Shown here one piece after another: positions 39,409 through 51,215 of a DNA stretch of 57,097 bases (positions are counted from its first letter, which is position 1; each line of letters starts with the position of its first letter). The position numbers and the translations under genes were made by a program. A model generated the notes under the pieces. That model searched no databases. It saw only the letters and a list, made by a program, of their open reading frames with translations, and was not told the origin of the DNA. The DNA comes from Mycoemilia scoparia (Eukaryota; Kickxellomycota; Kickxellomycetes; Kickxellales; Kickxellaceae). The stretch lies in contig JANBPU010000103.1 of the NCBI GenBank assembly GCA_027575805.1, positions 1-57,097 of the forward strand, in the 5' to 3' direction.

Positions 39409-41875
39409 CTATTGCCCTTCAGTGTGGGGATTTTCGTTCCTCCTCCTTTCCATGATCCAGGCCTTGGGGGCCATGTCTATTGCAAGGGGCGAGAGCATCT
39501 CCAGGCATCCCTGACTGTGCTTCTCTGGCGTGTTTTGCATACCAAGTACAGGTTGCTGCGGCTTGGCTCCTGCGATGCTCGCAGCGATTTTGGACCAGCA
39601 CCCCATTGTGTCGGATAAATAGGATCTGGGTGACTTTATCCTCAGGCCATTAAATCCCACAACATGCGCTTTGGTCTTAAAAAGGCGCTCGTGCTTTTTT
39701 GGCTCGCTGGTTATCAAGTGTGTATATTGGCTGTAGTCATCTGGGATTTGGTGTGTTTCGGTCTTGCTGTATCTATATTGAATATGATATTGCGAGGTTG
39801 TGGTTAGTATATGGCGAGGGCTTATCTGTGACAAAATAGCCGCCTTTAAAATGCAAGGGCTCTGGTCCACATCTTTCAATCACATAGGATCGCTCATGTT
39901 ATTTCGTAATATCCCATTCTTGTCAAACATTGACTGTTGCGTATGTATGGATCAGATCATATCCTGATCTTCACAAGTATCGAGGCCCAACGCCTTTTCA
40001 GAGATTGACACTTACATCCAGCCGTCCTGTTGTTCGCCAAACCGCGATGCACCTGTCATTGCTGAAAAGGTGTCGATGTGGACTCGAACATCTAATTTTG
40101 CAAGCATCAAAGGGGTCGAGTTATTTCCAATTATGATGTGTAGCGAATCAACGCATCTATATTGTCAGCCAATACTCTACCTCCTGTGCCTGCTGTACCC
40201 GTATAGGTATCATGGAATAGAGCAAGTGCATCTCCGCCCGGATAGTTGTGATAGGCGCTCCAGATCCCCGCCAGGCAGCCACACAGGTTTATCGCAAAAG
40301 CCAATAGCACTGCAGCCATCACACCAAAGTATAGGACTTTAGATCGGCATCTTTTGATTGCCAGCATCCTGTTTTTTGCAGCAATATCGATTGTTAGTCT
40401 CGGGATATAATCCAGTTCGAATCTTTAGAGATAATATGGGGCTAAATACTTGCATTCTATCTATAGTAAAGGCGGATGTCATGTTCATTATAGGAACGGT
40501 ACTAAATATAAATCGCCATTCCTTGTGGGGAAGCATCGAAAACAGGGCAACGGTTGATAATGTGGGAATAGTGTATTTCCACAGGCGTGGGAAGAGGACA
40601 GCCCCTGGCATTAAAAACATTGTACCAAGACCAAGAATCTTCGGAATAAATCCGGTAAAATACGAATGCCAGGGCAATGTCTACATTGTTAGTGGATTGA
40701 TTGTTAGCGTTGTAGTTATTCAAGCATACACATCCAGCACACACCATTTGTATTGTGATAAAGGCTTAAAAAGCAAAACTTGCACCCCACTCCGAGCTTT
40801 TGTTTTCGACAATGTTGAAGACGAACGCTTCCCATTCGGGCCACATGGGAAATTTCCTCCAGTAATATGAGTCGACGGCTATTGTTATGCCTATGCATAC
40901 AGCTGATGCAATAGAGCCAGCTGTTACAAGCTCAATGGCTCCAATTTTGCCACTGCACATTATGCTTATGATCATTGGAAGTGCTAGTGCTGCAGCATCG
41001 AACCTCAGAATCACGACATTGGCAACCAAAAGAGAAACGGCAAGCCGGTAATACTTTCTTTGTGCTGACGTTTTGGCGTCATTGGCCTCTATCCAGAATG
41101 CCTGGGAGACCATGGCTATTCCAAATACATATAGAACCTGCTGTGTAAGCTTAAGCATTTGGAAGCAAAAAACTGCGCATCCACATCAGAAAACCCAAGT
41201 CCTTACCAAGAGCCAAGGAAAATGTGTTCCCCAATGGCCTGCTTGTCCAAAATATCATGTAGAATTGAGACATGGTCAAAAGCATGTATATTGCAGCTGT
41301 CCTGGATCCAAAGCTGGATGCTATTGCTGATCTCAGTCTGGCATTGGAATAGACTACGCTGATACCCAGCACAGAACGAACAATTAGCAATTCTATATTC
41401 AAGCACAGAAGAGACATACATATTGGCTGACTTGGGAATTTTGGTGTTGCATATCATGGGCACACATATTGTGTTTGTGCTGGCTGAAAGTACATAAATT
41501 GCTTGCCTGAAGTAAGCCACCCAGCACCCATTCCTTTGGGCAGATGTTGCAGGAGCCAGCCACATATACCAGTAGCTCCCGAAAGATACAGCGGAGCAAT
41601 GAACGATCGAGGGACAACTCCTGGAAACTCTAAGTGGTCGAACTAGGATGGAAAACGTATTTGACAGGTATGTGTCATTAGCAACAAACCACAGGGTCTG
41701 GAAGAGGTTTTGGTTATGATCTTACCTGGTCGTTGGGCCATTTCCACTTCAGGATGTCATGGGTTGCTTGGACGAAGAAGCTCTCCTCGACCTTTGTGTA
41801 TGGAATGAGGTAAACAAGAAGGAGGATCAATGTGGCATAGGCCAAATCGAGGGTATGTAGCATCGAGATAGCCAT
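39409..41875 (-). CDS. ALG12: Dol-P-Man alpha-1,6-mannosyltransferase Alg12, 8 exons with two GC-AG introns
   Basis: Exons 41726-41875, 41528-41642, 41207-41392, 40784-41172, 40454-40680, 40181-40368, 40016-40091 and 39409-39772 join in phase to 564 aa. Alg12 adds the eighth mannose to the dolichol-linked oligosaccharide in the ER lumen. Hallmarks are LIPYTKVEESFFVQATHDIL (catalytic acidic pair after the first helix), FDHLEFPGVVPRSFIAPL, ELLIVRSVLG, SQFYMIFWTSRPLGNTFSLA, VDSYYWRKFPMWPEWEAFVF, NKSSEWG, LPHKEWRFI, YHNYPGGDALALFH and VRVHIDTFSAMTGASRFGE. Introns after SSEWG and after TIDR use GCAAGT donors; one intron is 34 nt. The exon 2 donor (GTGCTG) is weak and less certain. The start is the first ATG; the frame is open 15 codons further upstream without one. 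Confidence 0.88.
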
Positions 41876-42385
41876 TGCTTCAATCGCCCAAAGAGGTTTG
41901 TTCTGTGAGACAGCAGGCACGAAAATAGGCTGCTAGTGTAGCGCAGCTCTCCAGACTTTGTTCAACTTCGTGGGCTGGCGTTGCTTCCAATTATGCGTAT
42001 ATCAGCTGTACAGATTCGAAAAGAGCCAACCAGTTATGGTTCATGAGAGAAAATTACCAATGCGCTTGGCAGAGCAAATGCGGCTACCTTCCTAGGTGTA
42101 ATAAATGCTTAATCATCGCTTGGCAGGGCAGCCGTGCTTACAGAAATTTGTGTGCCATGACCTAAATCTCACCATCAGAACACTGCACACACACATACAG
42201 CCTGGTGCTCCAGATTCCCCATTGTTAACCTGCTGTGCAGAGGCTACTTTTGGATTGAGCTGGCTTTTAAGCACATGGGTGGTTTTTATTTGGTAAAAGT
42301 TTCATGGTTTACTTCAGCAAGCGCCTTTTCTGCCTTTTAATATCCAATACTTACTTGCTTACACGCCTTTACCACTAGGTGCAAA
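41876..42385. other. Divergent promoter region of ALG12 and COP1
   Basis: About 510 bp between two divergent starts. No gene or repeat is seen. Confidence 0.5.
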
Positions 42386-45300
42386 ATGGACCTAGAGAAT
42401 GAAAAGAATGACTTGGTGTCCCCGACCACAGAAAAGTCAGTTCCCGTCGAAAACATGAATTCTGCACAGCCACAACAGTATGCGAGTGCTGCAACTTCGA
42501 AAGCCTTTTCTGGACCTGATGCTAATGAGAGAGCCAATTCAGCAGCATGTAATAATGCTATTGATAGCAAGAAGCAGCCAAATTGCGTTACAGCACCAGC
42601 GCCTTCAGTGTCAAAGCGAGTACTTGCTAGCAGCCAGATTTCCCAGGTGGGCCCAACGAAAGGGTGCAAACGCCCTCATTCCACGATATTCAGGGTGAGT
42701 CCCTACACGAGGCATGGATCCGTATCACAGACACAGGACGCAAGTGGTAGCGATAATTCGCCTAGTAACACCAACAATAGAGGCTTGAGTAATACCAATG
42801 GCAATAATAATGGTGGCAGCGGCAAATGCGGTTCAAAAACCTCAAATCACTGCACACAATCCGCGATTTGTCAGCGAGGGAGATCTTTGATTTCTGCACC
42901 CACAGCCTGCCTAAGAGCACTCACCGGCGTTGGAAGGCCTCAGGCTCCTTCCCAAAATGTCGGAGCCGGTATTACAAATACTCATGGTGACGTAAACGAG
43001 GATACATCAGCTACCTTGGGATCTGGAGGTAGCCCTACCATAATTACATCCCCTGGGACCGTTGGGAGCCTGCCCCTTTCCAGATCTGCTCAGTGCCATA
43101 CTGTAGGCTCTCCAGCTCGCCATCCTCTGGGGAACCAACTCCCCTTGCAAGATCCCAGATTTACCCAAACCTCTCGGTCGCCGGAATTGGTCACCAACAC
43201 CCAAGGACCTGCGAACACAGGTGCTACAGATGCCTACGGTCAAGATGCACAAAATAGCAAGGATTTAAGCTTTAGTCGGTATTCAGAAATTGCTGCCATA
43301 CCACCTTGCCTGGCAAGCTCAGACCTTACGTCTGATGGAAACAACAACACACTCTTCTCGCTCAAGGGTGGTCGAAAACAGAAGACAAGCTATGGGCCTG
43401 CCCATATATCTTCAAAGAAGAAGGGGGCCAATCTGAGCGATATAAGAGCTGACCTATGCTGTCCAATATGCATGAGCCTGATAACCAGCGCATTCATGAC
43501 CACCTGTGGCCATACATTCTGCTATGAATGCATCAATAGACACCTCCAGGTTAAACAATGCTGTCCCACATGTCAACAGCACTTGACAAAAGAAAATATA
43601 TACCCAAACTTTTTACTCTCCAAATTTTTGGGAAATTACCACGATCTGGATACACTGTCAGCTGGAAATCGATCCAATTCGCTCCACAAGGTCCGTGAGG
43701 TCCTGATGAAGGACGATTCTATTGACACAGATGATATTGACCAGCTCCTCAAATTGCTTTGCACAAAAAGAGCCCTTTTGACCCAGCAGGAAAAGAGATC
43801 AGACATGCAAATGTTACGATATTTTTTGACCATGGCAAGATCGCGTAAACAGAATGAAATCGATGGCCTTAACCAACAGCTCTCGGTTATTGAATCTCAT
43901 TTGAAGCATGTATCACGCAATGTCAGCGACCTTGCTGATATTAACCAATCAAATCCCAAAACAAGGATCCCTGAAAGCGAAGGAGGAGAAGGCGGATCTT
44001 TAGCTGAATGCGGAGCTCAGGTACCTAACTGTCCAACTGCTGCTGCTGCAGGAAATCCTGGTGGGTGCGGTGGACATTCGCCGGGGCATGAATGTCCCCA
44101 TCCGAAACGTCAAGCAGTTCCACAGCTTTCAGAGATTGAAAATCTACAGATCCAAAAAATTGATATGGAATCTTCGGTCCAGGCACGGCGCATAAATGAC
44201 TATTATGATGATCTTGAAGGCTTGTATTTCGAAAATGGGACACGGAGGAGTGGGAAAGAATCACTGGAAGATATACAGGGATTCATGGAGACATTGAGCA
44301 GATTTTCGCGCTACACAAGGTATAAACCAGTGGCAACCCTGAGATATGGAGAGCAATCAAGCTCTGCGGCGATTGTAGCCAGTATTGAGTTTGATCGCGA
44401 CGAAGAGTACTTTGCTGTGGCTGGAGTTACAAGAAAAATCAAGATATATGACTACAACAATATCCTTGAGCAAACCCAGATGTGGACGCAGTCCGCACAG
44501 CCAAAGAATGCGTGGTACCGAAGCTACTGCGCACAGAACCACCCCTCAGGTGGAAATGGAGGCAATTCTGGTAGCGGTGCTTCTAGTGAGGATAGCCAAG
44601 AAATGAACCAGACAGATATCAGCAGGGCAATTCACCACATGCCGCACTATCCAGCCGCAGAGATTTCCAACAACTCCAAGATAAGCTGCCTGTCGTTTAA
44701 CTCTTATATAAAGTCACAGTTGTCGTGCTCCGACTATGATGGAGTAGTGTCACTCTGGGACGTAAACACACAGACCATGACTACGCAGTTCGACGAGCAT
44801 GACAAGCGATGCTGGAGCCTTGACTTTTCTAAGATAGACCCAACGCGTCTCTGCAGTGGCAGCGACGACGGCAGAGTCAAAGTGTGGATAACCAATCGGC
44901 GGAATTCGGTCATGACTCTGGATGGCAAAGCCAATGTATGCTGTGTGCGGTTCAGCCCAACAAATAGCAACATTATTTCATTTGGCAGCGCAGACCACAA
45001 AATACACTGCTATGACCTTAGACAGCCAAGGATTCCAGTCCACATCCTGAAAGGCCACCGAAGGGCAGTTTCGTACACCCGATTTTTGAATAACAACCAG
45101 ATAGTGTCTGCATCAACTGACAATACGCTGAAGCTGTGGGATTTGACAACACAGACATGCACGCGGACGTATGTGGGGCATGTTAATGAAAAGAATTTTG
45201 TTGGGCTCACAATTCTTAATGATGAATGGATTTCCTGCGGCAGCGAAAACAATATGCTCTACACATACCACCGCAACATCAAGCGCCCGATCGTTGTGCA

Positions 45301-45469
45301 TAAATTTGGATCCAATTCGCAACTTGCATCAGATTTGGGTGGCAGCGGGGAGACTGTAGCTGAGGCCGACCCGTCCTTATTTGTCAGCGCTGTGTGCTGG
45401 AAGCAAAAGTCAAACACGATGCTTGCTGCCAATAGCCAGGGAATAATCAAGATCTTAGAAATGGAATAA
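42386..45469 (+). CDS. COP1: COP1-like RING/coiled-coil/WD40 E3 ubiquitin ligase
   Basis: An intronless protein of 1027 aa. COP1 is the substrate receptor and RING ligase that marks transcription factors for degradation in light signalling (plants) and growth control (animals). A disordered N-terminus of about 350 residues precedes a C3HC4 RING at about 356-400 (LCCPICMSLITSAFMTTCGH, CYECINRHL, CCPTCQQHL). The COP1 signature ENIYPNFLLSKFL follows. Predicted coiled-coil helices lie at about 450-510. Seven WD40 blades run from about 655 to the end, with the COP1-specific wording SCLSFNSYIKSQLSCSDYDG, VVSLWDVNTQ, FDEHDKRCWSLDFSKIDPTR, SGSDDGRVKVW and VCWKQKSNTMLAANSQGIIK. A Gly/Ser-rich insert splits the first blades. 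All eight RING metal ligands are present. Confidence 0.95.
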   Translation: MDLENEKNDLVSPTTEKSVPVENMNSAQPQQYASAATSKAFSGPDANERANSAACNNAIDSKKQPNCVTAPAPSVSKRVLASSQISQVGPTKGCKRPHSTIFRVSPYTRHGSVSQTQDASGSDNSPSNTNNRGLSNTNGNNNGGSGKCGSKTSNHCTQSAICQRGRSLISAPTACLRALTGVGRPQAPSQNVGAGITNTHGDVNEDTSATLGSGGSPTIITSPGTVGSLPLSRSAQCHTVGSPARHPLGNQLPLQDPRFTQTSRSPELVTNTQGPANTGATDAYGQDAQNSKDLSFSRYSEIAAIPPCLASSDLTSDGNNNTLFSLKGGRKQKTSYGPAHISSKKKGANLSDIRADLCCPICMSLITSAFMTTCGHTFCYECINRHLQVKQCCPTCQQHLTKENIYPNFLLSKFLGNYHDLDTLSAGNRSNSLHKVREVLMKDDSIDTDDIDQLLKLLCTKRALLTQQEKRSDMQMLRYFLTMARSRKQNEIDGLNQQLSVIESHLKHVSRNVSDLADINQSNPKTRIPESEGGEGGSLAECGAQVPNCPTAAAAGNPGGCGGHSPGHECPHPKRQAVPQLSEIENLQIQKIDMESSVQARRINDYYDDLEGLYFENGTRRSGKESLEDIQGFMETLSRFSRYTRYKPVATLRYGEQSSSAAIVASIEFDRDEEYFAVAGVTRKIKIYDYNNILEQTQMWTQSAQPKNAWYRSYCAQNHPSGGNGGNSGSGASSEDSQEMNQTDISRAIHHMPHYPAAEISNNSKISCLSFNSYIKSQLSCSDYDGVVSLWDVNTQTMTTQFDEHDKRCWSLDFSKIDPTRLCSGSDDGRVKVWITNRRNSVMTLDGKANVCCVRFSPTNSNIISFGSADHKIHCYDLRQPRIPVHILKGHRRAVSYTRFLNNNQIVSASTDNTLKLWDLTTQTCTRTYVGHVNEKNFVGLTILNDEWISCGSENNMLYTYHRNIKRPIVVHKFGSNSQLASDLGGSGETVAEADPSLFVSAVCWKQKSNTMLAANSQGIIKILEME

Positions 45470-46420
45470 AGCCAAGTATATTCGCATCCACAACATTGCC
45501 CATCGATTGTTGATTGATTTTTTATATAGCCATGTTTTAATATCTCACATAGCCCTTTTCTCCCTTCATTTTTCATCCTAGTTTTGTACATTTGCCTAGC
45601 CATGTGTGTTGGTTGCTATGTAGAACAGCCATCCCGCCATATTATTTCTTCACTACACTCCCTTTTTTAAACAATGCTCATTTCTTTTCCCTTTGCTACT
45701 TGTCTACAAAATAGAAGGACAATCATATTATCTCTCTCTCTCTCGCATTCATCCACTCTTTATTTCTCCACACAACCCTTATTTTCAAACAACAATCCAT
45801 TTGTGTGTAAACCAGTTCAACTTTCTTGTATTCAGGTTCTCATAGTATTTCTGAAAATTTACTACGATATGTGTTGTATGTGGTTGTGGGAATCAGATTG
45901 TTTTGGAGAATTGCTTTTTTTGTAGTGGCTCAAGGTTCCTCTCCACAGTAAAAATTACATTTGTCCACATGTAGTATATTTGGTACAGTAGGCAGCATGG
46001 CATGGCATGGCATTGACTAACAAATTGTCACAAAAGAGAAGAAGCCACAAAACTCTAGACATCTAAAGAAAAGTGCAGGAATCTGATATTCGCAGAGAAA
46101 GGTTGGCTGTAATGGCATTGCTTTAGTGGTTTAGATAGTTTAGGTGGTGGTAGCAAATGCAGCAGCCTCCTTTCCAAGCCAATACCTGGGGTAGCATCCT
46201 AGTAATAGTTGCTATGTTTGTGTGGAAAAGTGGAGTAGTAAAATGGCGTTTTTATTGGTGGGAAATCTCTTTAAAAATCCAGAAACCCAAAAGACACGGA
46301 AATGCAACATTTGGCAAAAGCCCATTAATACGCACCTAGCCCCACCTCCTTAGTTTGTAGCAGGGATATAATCAGTGTGCATAATTGCGCCATAATGATA
46401 AAAACTGTTGGAAAAGCGCA

Positions 46421-46449
46421 CACACACACAAACGCGCGCGCGAGAGAGA
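46421..46449. repeat. Compound (CA)n-(CG)n-(GA)n microsatellite
   Basis: Alternating purine-pyrimidine CACACACACACAAACGCGCG leading into GCGCGAGAGAG. Such sequence can adopt Z-DNA. Confidence 0.75.
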
Positions 46450-49400
46450 ACCCAGAAATGAACATTTGTCATTTATAGGAGAAGGAATGCAAGCCAGCAC
46501 GTGTACATATATATAACAAGCATATTCATATGAAAATGGATAAATGAAGCATATTTCAAGTAGGTTTATGGAATAAACTCACTCCCACAACACACCCATC
46601 AGCAACAGCATCTTGATGAAAAGGCGTAGGGGGTTTTCTCATGAATCGTATGTATTAAAACCAATCTATACGACTACAAGTTTAGGCAGATTTGGCAGTT
46701 GTGGCCGTGGGTAAATGGCTCAGAGGCAGCCAGCCGCCCCATATCCCAAAGGTGAATCAAAAGTATGGGATTATCCTGTTTTCCTTGGGACCACAAACTG
46801 ATTATAGGATCATCTCAAACCATATCCAGACCGCCAATTTCTCACCTTCCTAAACGGTCTGATTGAGGAGAGGAAAAGAGGTGAGAGATGAGGCGGTGTG
46901 GTCCACTTCAGATCCTAAAGGGAAAAGCATAATGCTCACCGTCAAAGAAAGAATGGGCGAAGAGAAGGTTGGAGGTCGTGTGTCTGTGATACCAGGAATA
47001 CAAGGATCCACACAAGGAGAAGCTGACTGGGCGACTGGGAGTCATCGAAATCATGTGGCGATTTGGTTTAGGCGGATATCTTCGAAGCAGTGGTTCGCAA
47101 TGAATATTTGGGTGAAATGTTGATGTTAAGACGAGGCGGTTCTTTTGGTGAACAAGATAAGGAGTATTTGTTTGAATGCAGACACACAGTTGCAAGGGAC
47201 GCAGTAATGAAAAATTGGGTACCAGGCAGTGGTGGTAGTAGTAGTAGCAGCAGCAGCAGGTTGATGCTAAAGAGGTGGGGCGCTAGCAATGGGCATTGTT
47301 GGAAACGCAGACTTTAAGCAGGGAAAAGCCAGTAAAAGGCAAAATTATAGTGCCCACAAAGACCACAGAGATGGGAGCTGAGTGACAGAGGAGAGACCAG
47401 AGAGAAATAGGAAGATTCAACAAGATTTGGTGATACAAAGCGTATGTGTGTGTGTAACAGTGGGAAAACATTCCAAATTGGTTAAATCTTTGAAAAGAAG
47501 GCAATTTAGCCAAAAATTGAAGGGGATTGTTGTGCGATGCAAGGTTTTGGACATGGGTGAAGAAAAAGCCACTCACTGTAGGAGATTCCTAAAAAGATCC
47601 CAATTGTCCAGGCCACCAGATAATGTGTAGAAAGATTTGTTTATAGTCGCACAAACAATGGGGCCACAAGATTGAGGCAAATGCCTAAACTGGGGTCCAT
47701 AGGCAAGGGAACAAACACGTACGCACACACACACGCAACAAGGGCTGCTTTAGTAGTAGTCATTGAACTAAACACTACAGCAGCAGCCTCTCTGGCTCGC
47801 TTGCAAGTGTCCATTTGTCAGCTAGACCAAAACATTTGGCGCAGTCCGTTGATGTTGTTGTTATTATTATCATTATCATGAAACGCTAACAAAAATACGT
47901 CTATTTAGTTGCTTTCTGAGAACTGCTCATAGATTCAATATCGAAAGCGAGATCTGGGATGCTGTTCTCGGACGTACCAGGCAGTTGATTCGAATACGAC
48001 ACGGCTACAAGCCCCTAATCTCGATTAATGCATGGGGGAGAGTCTCATGATAGGCAATTTGGCATAGAGCGGGGAAACTAGAATCAATGTTAGCAGCCGT
48101 GGTAAGGGGAGGAGGCTCTCGCTGGCAAACGGTGGCGCGGGGGAGGTGGGATGCTAGGAGCGCTGCAGGGCATTGTAGAGTTTGTTTTCAAAAAAACAAG
48201 CGGCTGACCATCATGCAAACAAGCACTTTGTCAGCCACCGGCCGCCATTTGTCCCATTTTGAACCCAGCAGACGTATGGCAGTCCTTTCTCTCTATAGAG
48301 CATCGCCCTGTCTGTCCCTTGTCCATGCAAAGTTTGAACCCGTATGTGCTCCCACATTAATCCACTTGACTGGATGACGAAGGGTTGCATCTGCTGCTGC
48401 ATTTTTCTCTTGCCAGCACTCTCTGTTTCCATCCCATGGATCAGCTTGTGCCCACATCAGCAGGCCTTCGGTTGTCTGGTATACAGAATAGATGTGCAAC
48501 TGGGCCAGCTGGTGCTGGAAAACCACGGGAGCCAAAGCTTAGCACAATTCAGCCACCCGATGCCCACCAATGGCCAACGGTGATATTCGCTATATGATCT
48601 CATAGATGGCCCAACATGGCCTTATTGCATTTTGTGATAATAACAAAATGCTGGTGCTGTGGATTCCAATGTTATGGTCTGCGTGGAGACCGTTTGGCAA
48701 CAATAGTACCTTATGTTTTATCTGTTCAGTCAATGAAGCGATAGAAAGGGGCGATGTCGGTTGTGCACAGCAGACGCAAATTCCATGTTTAGAAAGCAAT
48801 AACTATTAGCCATCGGCAAGGGAGGAGGAAAACAACAACACCAGCAACATTGTCTCAATAATAAAACCCAAACGTTTCTATAAAAGAAGCAGCTACAATA
48901 GAGCCATAGGCAAAAAGAAGCTGCAGACAAAAAAGAGCCATGGCAAAAAGCATAGCGGCCAGAGTTGATAATGGCGGAAAACACTAAAAGCATAAATCAA
49001 TCAATTCCCGATCAAAAAAAAGCAAAAATAAAAATAAAAAACATCAGAGTTGATGATGGCGATGGCTGTCTGAATGAGATGCTATCCGAATGGAGAAGAA
49101 CATTTGTTTTGGAACCATATAGAGAAAATTCATGTTTGTTGATAGACTTCTGCTCTCTTGTTCTCTCTCTCTTATTTTCCTCTTTGAAGCAGGGCACACA
49201 CACACAAACACCAATATACAATTGAAAGTAGCGAGGCATATGATGATATGGCAGTAACGCAAAACATTGCTCACCGCTTTATAGTGCTGATGCGCAAATG
49301 CTATTTTGCGGTTTAAAATTAGCACAACACAATGTTTTGGTGGCCATGACAAAAGCCCTCATTAACAAACCAGCCCTTTGCGGAAAAAAGTCAGTAAAAA

Positions 49401-51054
49401 GCGAGAGTTGGTGGCTGCCGTCTGTCTAACGAAGGCGTCAAGGGCAATTTCTCAACGCCAACACACACGAAGCAACAGGCTCAAAGCCCCTCTATTTACC
49501 CTTCACGAATTCTTTCCACTCAATGACCCCATAGAGCAGCAACGGCAGCTCCTGACTGCTCACTCGCACCACGGATTATTTGCCACTCACCCTAAACTCA
49601 AAGTGAGGGTCGGAAAGCTGGGTCAGCACAAGGATCTCAGAAGCAGTAGCAGCTTCTATTGCCGCTACTTCTGTCTGCACAAGCAAATGCCCACTGACTC
49701 ACGATCACCATTCCCACCATCCTGGTCTGCCATTCATGAGCATCTGGGGAGAATTCTAATTAATGGGGCTGCAATAGCAGGGGTGAGATTTGGACTGATG
49801 TGAGATGGAACCGCGACTAGTTCTCAAACTTATTTTCATGGTTGACATCAACAGAATTGAACCGTGGTCGCTCCTCTGGATCCTATAATGGCTGGCATTT
49901 CAGTGGGGTTTCCAGCTACATGGATCTTTATGCAGAAAGCAAGCCAGGCCACGGCCTTTGCTAGTGTGCTGCTCTTCTAAAGCAGCTTGTACTAACAATT
50001 TCAACAATAACAACATAACAAACAGCAGCACAAGTATTCCAATGTTGAGCTGCCAATTGTGGATTATCCACAACATGGGAGATGCACATTTCAGCCGCTC
50101 ATGCCTACGCGGCATTCACAGAAAAGGCCTACAGCTATCAGCGCTTGATGAATACTGGTCGCTGCTGCTACTGATGAAGCAGTCCTTGTTTACAGTCCAG
50201 GGCTGGTGTGCTGAGGTCTTTGGTGGAGGAAGCAGCCAGCTCAGTTGTGGATTAATGCTGGTTGCCGAAATTGGCGGGAGTGACAGCGCCACCCGTGTGC
50301 ACACCTCATAGCGCACCACACGCACAAAGCAAAAAAGAATGCCTGCAGAACAGAAACAGCGATGGGGATGGCGGTGGTAGTCAGGAGAAGGGAGGGGGGG
50401 TGTAGAATTGGGCATAAACGCACATAGAGAATGCCCAATTTAGCGTTTTTGGTGGCAATGTATTTAGCTGGATACAGCATTGTCTGGGCGAGTCTCCTCA
50501 GTCGAAGTCCAGCTCGCCCTCACTCGCCCTTCTCTCTCCTCAACAATCAGGCGAGATTCTAGGTAAATACACTCTGCTCCCACACTAAAAAAAGATCCTG
50601 TGTGCTCTCTTCTCGACTGGTTTCGCACCCCGCAGTTGGCCGGGAGGGGGGTTGAAGGTTGACCCTCAAGATGCACAAGGCTATTTTGGTGGAGTAAGAA
50701 AATGCTGCCAAGTCTCAGAGAGAAGGAAATGCTGCTGGCACTGGATAGCAGCGCCGCCTGCCACCGACATGGCTCTAACTGAATTTATCCCACTATGAAT
50801 CCTCCCTTCTCTCCACCATCCTCTTCTATAAAATACCCATGCAGGGCCCTCGAATCTGCACTACCAAGTATTCTTTTCATATTCTGTAGAACTCAGCCCT
50901 CTTCTTCTGCTCTCTGTCTATGCAATTCAGCTTTTAGTATCTTGTCTCGCCGCCCATAGTAGCACCGCTATCTGTTTTCCATTTCAATCCTTCATACACA
51001 CCCTGCTTTTACCCTCTAATCTATTTGTCTATTGCTGTTAGTAGACAACTTTTT

Positions 51055-51062
51055 ATAAATAG
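51055..51062 (+). promoter_or_regulatory. TATA box candidate of the zinc-finger gene
   Basis: TATAAATA about 160 nt upstream of the ATG at 51216, with a pyrimidine-rich stretch between them. Confidence 0.4.
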
Positions 51063-51215
51063 TAGCACTGCTTATCCAAGCCAAGCTCATAGTATCTGCT
51101 GTGTCTCCATATAAGCTTGTCCATTCTTTACCACTCTTTCTGTAAAGTATCACAACCGCATCCTATCCTGTGTTGCACCTATCCTACCTATCCTCATACA
51201 TATAGCCGATACATA

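Larger units (their letters stand above)
45470..51215. other. 5.7-kb gene-free region with microsatellites
   Basis: I find no frame with domain content on either strand. Visible elements are CT/CA/GA microsatellites (for example 45739-45752 and the CACACACA-CGCGCGCG-AGAGAG block near 46421-46449), (CAG/GTAG)n near 47229-47260, and a TATAAAAT at about 50826 followed by a long pyrimidine-rich leader-like stretch to the zinc-finger gene. A TATAAATA at about 51055 is the nearer TATA candidate. Possible long promoter and/or noncoding transcription units. Confidence 0.4.

Noticed and set aside
41876..41920. 15-codon upstream extension of ALG12
   Set aside because: The extension would have to start with GTG. 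The first ATG at 41875 is directly before the hydrophobic N-terminus.
48320..48360. B-box-like sequence GGGTTCAAAC on the minus strand as a possible tRNA
   Set aside because: No T-arm pairing, no acceptor stem and no A box at the right distance. No tRNA was found in the window.
49378..49803. Plus-strand open frame of 141 codons
   Set aside because: No domain, no promoter signal, composition like the surrounding DNA. A chance frame in gene-free sequence.
51117..51215. N-terminal extension of the zinc-finger frame
   Set aside because: The frame is open upstream but has only a TTG, no ATG, and lies in the pyrimidine-rich leader. The first ATG is at 51216.
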